From: an uncultured Flavobacteriales bacterium | GTDB lineage: Bacteria; Bacteroidota; Bacteroidia; Flavobacteriales_D; Parvicellaceae | Direction: 5' to 3' | DNA length: 5,380 nucleotides | Assembly (NCBI GenBank): GCA_937924345.1 | Contig: CALDTD010000348.1 | Coordinates: 1-5,380, forward strand | In this document: positions 1-5,380 of the stretch, piece by piece | Position numbering within the stretch: position 1 is the first letter of the stretch | Layout: each line of letters begins with the position of its first letter | Translations under genes and position numbers: made by a program | Notes under the pieces: model-generated | What the model was told of the DNA's origin: nothing | What the model saw: only the letters and a program-made list of their open reading frames with translations | The model's database searches: none

Positions 1-1122
1 AAGATTTCCGGTATGATTGACGAAAGTATGGATACCGAATATTTGTCTAAACCACCAGAAGATTGGGAGTTTCGTTCGAAACCAGCATGGCAACGTTTAA
101 TCATTATGGCAGGAGGAGTAATGGTTAATTTTATATTGGCATTTGTACTTTATGTAATGATTCTTTTTGTTTGGGGAGAAGATTACGTTTCCAACGAAAG
201 TTTACCAGAAGGTTTAGCGGTTCACGAAGAGTTTCAACAATTTGGCTTTAGAGATGGAGATCAAATTTTATCGGTAGATGGAGAAGATTTATTAAGTGCC
301 ATAGACATTAATAAACATCTGTTTATTCGCGCAGCAAAAGTAGTAGAAGTAAAGCATAAGGATGGTACACAAGAAACAATTGTTTTACCTGAAGGGACAG
401 ATCAAATGATGTTTCAAAAAGGAATTATGTCTCCATTTACGCCTTTGTTTCATAGTAAGCTAGATTCGGTAATTGCTGATTATTCAGCTGCTAAAGCAGG
501 GTTGCAAAAAGGAGATGATATTACAAAAATTGATGAAACACCAGTTTACTATTGGATAGATTTACAACGGGCATTAAAAGGTAAAAAAAATCAAGATGTG
601 TTTGTAACTTTTAATAGGAACGGAGCTGAAAAGAGCATTGTTGTTACAACAGATTCATTGGGTCGTTTGGGCGTAATGCCAGAAAATGTTTTGGCAGATA
701 TTAATATACAGAATAAGTCTTATTCTTTAGGTGAAAGTATTCCAGCAGGGCTAGATAAGGCGTTATGGACACTAAAAGATTATACAGCTCAGTTTAAATT
801 TATTTTCACTAAAAAAGGTTCAACAGCAGTTGGTGGATTTGCATCGGTAGGGAAGTTGTTTCCAGCAGAATGGCGTTGGGAGTCTTTTTGGAGTATTACA
901 GCATTTTTATCTATTATGTTGGCATTTGTCAATTTGTTACCTATTCCAATGTTAGATGGCGGTCATATCACATTCTTATTGTACGAAATTATAGCAGGGC
1001 GTCCTCCAAGCGACAAATTTTTGACCAATGCTCAAATGGTTGGTTTAGTGATTGTCTTAGGGTTGTTTTTATATTCTAATGGATTGGATATTTTAAGGGG
1101 ATTAGGAATCATTGGGGTATAA
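1..1122 (+). CDS. rseP: RIP metalloprotease RseP (site-2 protease), 5' end missing
   Basis: This is an inner-membrane zinc protease of the S2P/M50 family, which cuts membrane-spanning substrates such as anti-sigma factors or leftover signal peptides. The frame is open from base 1, and the residues before the first in-frame ATG (13) read KISG, which continues the conserved family motif; that ATG is therefore internal. The visible 373 residues hold the segment FRSKPAWQR followed by a membrane helix with a GG turn (about 33-60), a first PDZ-like domain (about 71-125, with FRDGD at 83-87), a second PDZ domain (about 150-215, with AGLQKGDD at 166-173), and a late membrane helix with NLLPIPMLDGGH at 311-322. 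In that motif D319 is the expected third zinc ligand. A last hydrophobic helix lies near the C-terminus. The HExxH catalytic helix should lie in roughly the 70 residues missing to the left. The family identity is certain; the substrate in this organism is unknown. Confidence 0.95.
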   Translation, partial: KISGMIDESMDTEYLSKPPEDWEFRSKPAWQRLIIMAGGVMVNFILAFVLYVMILFVWGEDYVSNESLPEGLAVHEEFQQFGFRDGDQILSVDGEDLLSAIDINKHLFIRAAKVVEVKHKDGTQETIVLPEGTDQMMFQKGIMSPFTPLFHSKLDSVIADYSAAKAGLQKGDDITKIDETPVYYWIDLQRALKGKKNQDVFVTFNRNGAEKSIVVTTDSLGRLGVMPENVLADINIQNKSYSLGESIPAGLDKALWTLKDYTAQFKFIFTKKGSTAVGGFASVGKLFPAEWRWESFWSITAFLSIMLAFVNLLPIPMLDGGHITFLLYEIIAGRPPSDKFLTNAQMVGLVIVLGLFLYSNGLDILRGLGIIGV

Positions 1123-1182
1123 AATGTTTATCTTAGCGTTGTTACCTCAAAATAGTAAGTTTTAAATTGCTAATATCTAGTA

Positions 1183-1210
1183 ATTTTACCGTTGGATTGT
1201 ACGGTTAAAT
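1183..1210. promoter_or_regulatory. Imperfect dyad upstream of ricT
   Basis: Two 10-base arms, ATTTTACCGT at 1183-1192 and ACGGTTAAAT at 1201-1210, are inverted repeats matching at 9 of 10 positions around an 8-base spacer. It sits 26 bases before the ricT ATG in the 114-nt rseP-ricT gap. No T-run follows, so it is a poor terminator. It could be a regulator binding site or a leader hairpin, but it could also be chance in A+T-rich DNA. The rest of the gap shows no clear Bacteroidota promoter: TAGCGTTG at 1134-1141 and TAATTTTA at 1181-1188 are each one base off the TAnnTTTG -7 element. Confidence 0.25.
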
Positions 1211-1236
1211 CAATCATCAAAAAGAGAAAAGAAACC

Positions 1237-2646
1237 ATGGGATGTAGTTCATGTTCAAATAATAAATCAGCAGACGGAGTACCTAACGGTTGTAAAAGTA
1301 ATGGTAACTGTGCTTCGGGTGGTTGCGAAAGAATGTCTGTTTTTAATTGGCTTTCTGATTTGCCTTCGCCAAGTGGTAAAAAGCCATTTGATGTAGTAGA
1401 AGTCAGTTTTAAAAATGGAAGAAAAGACTTTTTTAGAAACACAAAAGGATATAGTCTTTATAAAGGCGATTCAGTTGTTGTAGAAGGAAACCCTGGAGTA
1501 GACGTTGGTTTAGTAATGCTTACAGGCGAGTTGGTGAAACACCAAATGAAACGTAAGAAAGAGTTTACAAAGCCTCGAGATTTAAAAAAAATTTACAGAA
1601 AGCCAACAGAACAAGATTTAGAAGTCTGGAAAGAAGCTCGTGGTCGCGAGTATGAAACAATGCACGAAACACGTGAGATGGCTATAAAGCTGGGGCTACA
1701 AATGAAGATTAGTGATGTAGAATATCAGGCAGACGGAAAAAAAGCTACTTTTTATTATACAGCAGATCAGCGTGTAGATTTTAGAGCATTAATAAAAGAA
1801 ATAGCAGACCGTTTTAAGGTGCGTGTAGAAATGAAGCAGATTGGAGCGCGTCAAGAAGCAGGTAGATTAGGAGGTATAGGTTCTTGTGGTAGAGAGTTAT
1901 GTTGTTCTACTTGGTTAACCGACTTTAGAACTGTTTCTACTAGTGCAGCTAGATATCAGCAATTGTCATTAAACCCTCAAAAATTAGCTGGACAATGTGG
2001 GAAGTTAAAGTGTTGTTTAAATTTTGAATTAGACCAGTATGCTGATGCGTTAAAAATGTTCCCAGACACGCGTAAAGCTATTCAAACAAAAGAAGGAAAT
2101 GCTGTACATATAAAGACAGATGTTTTTAGACGTATGATGTGGTATTTAGTTCAAAAAGAAAAAGGACAAAATGCTATTGTGCCGCTAGAAGTGGATAAAG
2201 TTGTGGAATTGTTAACTTTAAATAAGAAAGGAACAATCCCTAAAGATTTAAAAGGTTTTGCTGTTGTTGAGGCTGTAGAAGTAGAACCAGCTTACGAAAA
2301 TGTTGTTGGGCAAGACGATTTAACGCGTTTCGATAAAGAATTTAAGAAGAAGAAAAAGAATAATCGAAACAACAGAAATAATAAAAACCGTAACAATAAT
2401 CGAAATAAGCCAGAGGCTAAAGCTGGAGATGCTAATAGAGGTAATAAATCAAGTCAAAAACCTAGAGCGAACAATAATAACAAAAGAAAAAATCAGCAGC
2501 AAGGAGGAGAAAGAAAGGATGGAGAGCTGTCTGGAAATAATTCGCAACGAAGACCAAATAAAAACCGTAAGCCTAGCGGGAATAAAAATAGGAATAACAA
2601 CAAACCGAAAGGGAATTCAAATGCTTCAAATAATGATAAAGCATAA
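1237..2646 (+). CDS. ricT: PSP1 domain-containing protein, RicT/YaaT family
   Basis: This is a 469-residue cytoplasmic protein of the PSP1/YaaT family. In Bacillus subtilis, RicT works with RicA and RicF as an Fe-S complex that affects RNase Y-dependent mRNA processing; the role in Bacteroidota is not settled. The ATG at 1237 gives the start MGCSSC, a Cys-rich beginning (C3, C6, C19, C25, C30) that I recognise from flavobacterial homologues; the TTG at 1192 would only add a 15-residue unconserved extension. The core then runs through FDVVEVSFKNGRK and GVVMLTGE-like sequence (here GLVMLTGE) into the PSP1 C-terminal region. Two matching cysteine motifs follow: CGRELCC at 217-223 and CGKLKCC at 254-260. 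These are likely metal or Fe-S ligands. From about residue 369 the protein is a low-complexity basic tail. The stop lies inside the start of gldH, which suggests coupled translation. An A-rich leader, with no firm Shine-Dalgarno site, precedes the ATG. Confidence 0.9.
   Translation: MGCSSCSNNKSADGVPNGCKSNGNCASGGCERMSVFNWLSDLPSPSGKKPFDVVEVSFKNGRKDFFRNTKGYSLYKGDSVVVEGNPGVDVGLVMLTGELVKHQMKRKKEFTKPRDLKKIYRKPTEQDLEVWKEARGREYETMHETREMAIKLGLQMKISDVEYQADGKKATFYYTADQRVDFRALIKEIADRFKVRVEMKQIGARQEAGRLGGIGSCGRELCCSTWLTDFRTVSTSAARYQQLSLNPQKLAGQCGKLKCCLNFELDQYADALKMFPDTRKAIQTKEGNAVHIKTDVFRRMMWYLVQKEKGQNAIVPLEVDKVVELLTLNKKGTIPKDLKGFAVVEAVEVEPAYENVVGQDDLTRFDKEFKKKKKNNRNNRNNKNRNNNRNKPEAKAGDANRGNKSSQKPRANNNNKRKNQQQGGERKDGELSGNNSQRRPNKNRKPSGNKNRNNNKPKGNSNASNNDKA
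2341..2643 (+). other. Low-complexity Asn/Lys/Arg-rich tail of RicT
   Basis: Residues 369-469 of the RicT protein are almost wholly Asn, Lys, Arg, Gln, Gly and Ser, beginning with a run of lysines and then many N-N-R and N-K-N-R units. The DNA is correspondingly rich in AAT, AAC, AAA and AGA codons and is nearly free of T. Such a tail should be disordered and strongly positive, fitting RNA or ribosome contact, although that is inference. The same bias removes stop codons from another frame, which explains why the gldH frame is open back to about 2429 without being a real extension of gldH. Confidence 0.8.
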
Positions 2647-3109
2647 TTTCATAATTTTATTGTTCCTAACGTTAGGGTTGGCTTCTTGCGGGGAAACAGG
2701 TGTTATAATAAACCAAAGTAAAACTGTAGCGGATTCTACTTGGAAGAGTAACGATAGTTTAGTCTTTGATTTTAATATCTCGGACACGACTAATTATTTC
2801 GATTTCTCTATTTTGATTCGAAATACAGAAAATTACCAATGGAGTAATATTTATCTTTTTTCTGATTTAACCTTTCCGAATGGTAAAACAAGAAGGGATA
2901 CAATAGAAGTTCTCTTGGCAGATCAATATGGGTATTGGCTAGGGAATAATTCTGGAACAATTGTTACAACAGAGGCAAAATATATGGACCACCGTCGTTT
3001 TCCTTTAACAGGCGATTACAACTTAGCAATTACACATGGAATGCGCCAAGATACGTTAACAGAGGTCTCTGATGTGGGTATAAAGATTAAAAACTGGAAA
3101 GAAAAGTAG
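2633..3109 (+). CDS. gldH: Gliding motility lipoprotein GldH
   Basis: GldH is a lipoprotein needed for gliding motility in Flavobacterium johnsoniae, where gldH mutants do not glide and cannot digest chitin. From the ATG at 2633 the product is 158 residues, the usual family size. It opens with a lipoprotein signal peptide: M-I-K-H-N, a hydrophobic stretch, and the lipobox LASC with the lipidated Cys at 19. The mature part carries features typical of GldH: DSTWKSNDSLVFDF, a beta-rich section with RNTENYQWSNIYL (63-75), FPNGK (81-85), then DTIEV, a WLG motif and a late DVGIKI strand. An in-frame ATG at 2621 (162 residues, Cys 23) is also possible and has a purine-rich AAAGGG a few bases upstream; I prefer 2633 because it puts the basic residues at the very N-terminus. 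The gene overlaps ricT by 14 nt (26 nt with the other start). No clear surface-export signal follows the Cys (CGETG), so the protein probably faces the periplasm. Confidence 0.9.
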   Translation: MIKHNFIILLFLTLGLASCGETGVIINQSKTVADSTWKSNDSLVFDFNISDTTNYFDFSILIRNTENYQWSNIYLFSDLTFPNGKTRRDTIEVLLADQYGYWLGNNSGTIVTTEAKYMDHRRFPLTGDYNLAITHGMRQDTLTEVSDVGIKIKNWKEK

Positions 3110-3113
3110 TAAA

Positions 3114-3527
3114 ATGCCCCAAGAACCAGACTACCAGTTATTACAAGAAGAAGTAACTTTTAAAACATCTAGAAGTGGAGGTAAAGGCGGTCAGAACGTA
3201 AATAAAGTTGCTACTAAGGTAGAGTTGAATTTTGATATTGAAAATTCTTCTATTTTAAACAATAACCAAAAGAAAATTGTTTTAGAAAAATTAGATAATC
3301 GCATTACCAAAGAAGGAGTTTTACAAATAGTAGCACAAGAAGAACGCACACAGATTAAGAATAAAAAGATTGTATTGAAGCGATTTAAAGTGCTAATGCA
3401 AGAAGCTTTTTACGTTCCTAAGAAACGCAAACCAACAAAAGTTCCTAGATCCGTAAAAGAAAAAAGGCTTCGAGATAAAAAACGTCATTCAGAACTTAAA
3501 AAGTTAAGAAACAAAAAGAGCGAATAG
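3114..3527 (+). CDS. arfB: Alternative ribosome-rescue factor ArfB (peptidyl-tRNA hydrolase)
   Basis: ArfB (YaeJ) enters ribosomes stalled at the end of broken mRNAs and hydrolyses the peptidyl-tRNA, backing up tmRNA. The 137-residue product matches the family length (about 140). It has the release-factor-type catalytic loop with SRSGGKGGQNVNK at 19-31 and the GGQ at 25-27. After the small alpha/beta domain comes the family's basic C-terminal tail (about 103-137, beginning KKRKPTK, with KRLRDKKRH and KKLRNKK), which in known structures threads into the empty mRNA channel. This tail separates it from RF1 and RF2, which also have codon-recognition domains absent here. The start at 3114 is 4 nt after the gldH stop, so the two are very likely co-transcribed. 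Its last four codons and its stop form the left arm of the terminator hairpin, an arrangement discussed under findings. Confidence 0.94.
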   Translation: MPQEPDYQLLQEEVTFKTSRSGGKGGQNVNKVATKVELNFDIENSSILNNNQKKIVLEKLDNRITKEGVLQIVAQEERTQIKNKKIVLKRFKVLMQEAFYVPKKRKPTKVPRSVKEKRLRDKKRHSELKKLRNKKSE

Positions 3528-3546
3528 ATTTCTATTCGCTCTTTTT
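3513..3546. terminator. Bidirectional rho-independent terminator between arfB and the SPFH gene
   Basis: Arms at 3513-3528 and 3531-3546 are perfect 16-base inverted repeats with only TT between them; opening the innermost A-T pair gives an ATTT loop. The stem core is GAGCGAATAG / CTATTCGCTC. The right arm ends in TTTTT for + strand transcripts, and the left arm begins with AAAAA, which is the U-run for - strand transcripts. It lies 21 bases beyond the stop of the convergent SPFH gene, so it can serve both operons. The arfB stop codon (3525-3527) is inside the left arm. Confidence 0.88.
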
Positions 3547-3567
3547 AGTTTTAAGGTTATCTATTGT

Positions 3568-4491
3568 TTATCCTTTTCCTTCAGAAGCACTTTTCAATTT
3601 TTCTCCAATTAGTGTTCCTTCCATTATTTGCTGTTGAAAATCTTTCATTGCGCTTGGTGAATGAGGAATTAAAATAGAAGTGTTTTTACCGTTTTGTCCA
3701 ATATTATTTAGCGTATCAAAGTACTGAGTTAATAATACAAATTGCATTACTTCTTCATGTGTAATATCTTTTAATGTTTTCTGGAAATCTTCAACCGACT
3801 CTTTAAATCCTCTTACTATTTCTAAACGTTGTTGAGCTATACCTTCACCAGAAAGACGTTTTGATTCTGCATCTGCTTCAGCAGCTTTTACTACTCTAAT
3901 TTTTTGAGCCTCTGCTTCTTCAACTGCTGCCTCTTTCTCTCTTTTAGCGGCATTAATTTTATTCATAGACTCTTTTACGTTTGCGTCAGGATCAATATCG
4001 GTGATTAATGCTTTTACAATAATATATCCATATTCAAACATAGATTCAGAAAGGTTTTTTCTTACTGCATCTGCAATGTCATCTTTCTTTGCAAAAACAT
4101 CATCCAATTCCATTTTTGGAACTTCTGCTCTAACATCATCAAAAATATAAGAAGAAATTTGGTGGCGTGCATTTTCTAGGGCATAGAAAGCGTCTTCTAG
4201 TTTATTTTCCATAACCTTGTATTGAACAGATACTCTTAAATGTACAAATACATCGTCCTGCGTTTTTGTTTCAATGTCAACATCTAATTGTTGTACACGC
4301 ATATTTACTACCCCAGCTTTACTATCTATAAATGGAATAATGAACCCTAGTCCAGCTCCAGCCATTTTGTTAAATTTTCCTAGTCGTTGAATGACATAAT
4401 AAGTTTTTTGTTCTACTATAATTATAGCTTTGAATAGTAATAGTGCGATTACGACAACTATTACTGCTAATGATGTGTATTCTCCTTGCAT
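3568..4491 (-). CDS. SPFH/Band-7 domain membrane protein, HIR/stomatin-like
   Basis: This is a 307-residue membrane-anchored scaffold protein. SPFH proteins (stomatin, prohibitin, HflK/C, flotillin) form large rings or membrane microdomains and often control proteases or channels. It has one N-terminal membrane helix (about 7-26), the SPFH domain after it (VEQKTYYVIQRLGKF, then GLGFIIPFID at 47-56), and an Ala/Glu/Lys-rich coiled coil in the second half with AAKREKEAAVEEAEAQK and AESKRLSGEGIAQQR. The C-terminal part, with QYFDT at 256-260 and ILIPHSP at 273-279, resembles plant hypersensitive-induced-reaction (HIR) proteins more than HflK/C or paraslipin, and no NfeD partner gene is visible beside it. 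The ATG at 4489-4491 places the helix correctly. It lies 35 nt downstream of moxR with no terminator between them, so it is probably in the same operon. The function here is unknown. Confidence 0.88.
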   Translation of the reverse strand: MQGEYTSLAVIVVVIALLLFKAIIIVEQKTYYVIQRLGKFNKMAGAGLGFIIPFIDSKAGVVNMRVQQLDVDIETKTQDDVFVHLRVSVQYKVMENKLEDAFYALENARHQISSYIFDDVRAEVPKMELDDVFAKKDDIADAVRKNLSESMFEYGYIIVKALITDIDPDANVKESMNKINAAKREKEAAVEEAEAQKIRVVKAAEADAESKRLSGEGIAQQRLEIVRGFKESVEDFQKTLKDITHEEVMQFVLLTQYFDTLNNIGQNGKNTSILIPHSPSAMKDFQQQIMEGTLIGEKLKSASEGKG

Positions 4492-4526
4492 AGTTTTATT
4501 TTTTATTAAATTTAATTCAAATTTCG

Positions 4527-5380
4527 TTATCTGGGTACTTCAACTTGTTGTATTATTTCTTGAATAATATCTTTTTCAGTTACTCCTTCCATTTCAGCTT
4601 CTGGAGTTAACATTATTCTATGATTTAATACATGAAATGCAACAAATTGAACATCGTCTGGTATTACAAAGTCTCTTCCGCGCATAGCTGCCATAGTTTT
4701 AGCTGACTTTAACATAGATAATGATGCTCTAGGAGATGCGCCCAAGTAAAGTTTTCCGTTGTTTCTAGTAGTAGTAGTGATTTTAGCAATGTAGTTTAAA
4801 ATCGAATCCTCAATTTTTATTTGTGAAATGGTTTCTTGAATGTTTTTTAAATCTTGTTGAGAAAAAATAGAAGTAATCTTGTTAAAGTCTATTGCGGCTC
4901 CGCTTTTAAACCGACTTAGGATAGCTGTTTCTTCCTCTAGTGTAGGGTAATGTAAATTTACTTTAAACAAAAAGCGATCAAGTTGTGCTTCTGGTAAGCG
5001 ATAGGTCCCTTCTTGTTCAACTGGGTTTTGAGTAGCAATTACTAAAAATGGGAAATCAAGTTTATGCGTAATCCCATCATAAGTAATTTGTCGTTCTTCC
5101 ATAACCTCAAACAAAGCAGCTTGTGTTTTTGCTGGAGCTCTATTTATTTCGTCTATTAAAACAACATTAGTAAATATTGGGCCTTTTTTAAAAGAAAACT
5201 CACTTGTTTTCATGTTAAATATAGAAGTTCCAATAATGTCCGAAGGCATCATGTCTGGAGTAAACTGAATTCGAGAAAAATTGACTGAAAGTGTTTGGGA
5301 TAATACTTTGGCTGTTAGTGTTTTTGCTATTCCAGGAACGCCTTCCAATAAAATATGTCCACCGCTAAATAAACCAATTA
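4527..5380 (-). CDS. MoxR family AAA+ ATPase, 5' end missing
   Basis: MoxR ATPases act as chaperones that insert metals or assemble protein complexes, usually together with VWA-domain or DUF58 partners. The frame is open to the right edge of the window; the residues before the TTG at 5346-5348 read [10 protein letters not shown], which is conserved MoxR sequence, so the true start lies outside and perhaps 40-50 residues are missing. The visible 283 residues hold Walker A GVPGIAKT (13-20), Walker B VVLIDE (72-77) followed by INRAP, sensor 1 ATQNP (115-119) then [16 protein letters not shown] (121-136), and the sensor 2 region GASPRAS (213-219). A lid domain with the segment [11 protein letters not shown] completes it. 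The catalytic residues expected in this region are all present. The next gene, on the same strand, encodes an SPFH protein rather than a VWA or DUF58 protein; any usual partner would have to lie upstream, outside the window. Confidence 0.94.
   Translation of the reverse strand, partial: IGLFSGGHILLEGVPGIAKTLTAKVLSQTLSVNFSRIQFTPDMMPSDIIGTSIFNMKTSEFSFKKGPIFTNVVLIDEINRAPAKTQAALFEVMEERQITYDGITHKLDFPFLVIATQNPVEQEGTYRLPEAQLDRFLFKVNLHYPTLEEETAILSRFKSGAAIDFNKITSIFSQQDLKNIQETISQIKIEDSILNYIAKITTTTRNNGKLYLGASPRASLSMLKSAKTMAAMRGRDFVIPDDVQFVAFHVLNHRIMLTPEAEMEGVTEKDIIQEIIQQVEVPR

Noticed and set aside
13..15. ATG as the rseP start
   Set aside because: The conserved coding sequence continues upstream to base 1, and the catalytic HExxH helix has to come before it.
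870..1079. 69-residue open frame on the + strand inside rseP
   Set aside because: It overlaps the conserved C-terminal rseP region in another frame and shows no recognisable motif; it is a shadow.
1192..1236. Upstream TTG start for ricT adding 15 residues
   Set aside because: The added residues lie across the dyad and A-rich leader and do not match the family, whose members begin with a Met-x-Cys-x-x-Cys pattern at the ATG at 1237.
1170..1442. 90-residue open frame on the - strand
   Set aside because: It lies opposite the conserved N-terminus of ricT and has no domain or signal of its own.
2429..2620. Long N-terminal extension of the gldH frame
   Set aside because: It is the out-of-frame reading of the low-complexity RicT tail and would bury the lipoprotein signal peptide inside the protein.
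4492..4526. A+T-rich gap with short palindromes (such as AAATTT copies) between moxR and the SPFH gene
   Set aside because: The short palindromes are what A+T-rich DNA produces by chance; no stable stem with a T-run and no clear promoter is present.
5346..5348. TTG as the moxR start
   Set aside because: Starting there would leave only three residues before the Walker A motif, and conserved MoxR sequence continues to the window edge.

Overview
The window looks like ordinary chromosomal DNA from a member of the Bacteroidota, most likely the family Flavobacteriaceae. The evidence is the low G+C, A-rich DNA, the lack of consistent Shine-Dalgarno sites, a gldH-type gliding-motility lipoprotein gene, and a PSP1/RicT protein with the Cys-rich N-terminus and Asn/Lys/Arg-rich tail common in this phylum. 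I see no tRNA, rRNA, CRISPR array, insertion sequence or phage gene. No stretch over 300 bases lacks a gene.

Layout: four genes lie on the + strand on the left: the 3' part of rseP (site-2 intramembrane protease, 1-1122), ricT (PSP1-domain protein, 1237-2646), gldH (gliding lipoprotein, from about 2633 to 3109) and arfB (ribosome-rescue peptidyl-tRNA hydrolase, 3114-3527). ricT, gldH and arfB are packed tightly (14-nt overlap, then a 4-nt gap) and probably share one transcript. rseP is separated from ricT by 114 nt that holds a small dyad but no convincing promoter or terminator. A strong hairpin at 3513-3546, flanked by A and T runs, probably ends transcription from both sides.

Two genes on the - strand converge on that hairpin: a MoxR-type AAA+ ATPase (4527-5380, its 5' end outside the window) and, 35 nt downstream, an SPFH/Band-7 membrane protein (3568-4491) that resembles plant hypersensitive-induced-reaction (HIR) proteins in its C-terminal half. 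They are likely co-transcribed from a promoter beyond the right edge.

How the genes relate: the left block mixes envelope functions (RseP, GldH) with RNA and ribosome functions (RicT, ArfB), so it may be a housekeeping cluster rather than one pathway. The right block pairs a chaperone-like ATPase with a membrane scaffold protein. I found no clear evidence of a wholly new system. The points most worth checking are the arfB stop codon buried inside the terminator stem, the paired CGx3CC motifs plus extra N-terminal cysteines of RicT, the ricT/gldH overlap, and the moxR-SPFH pair.
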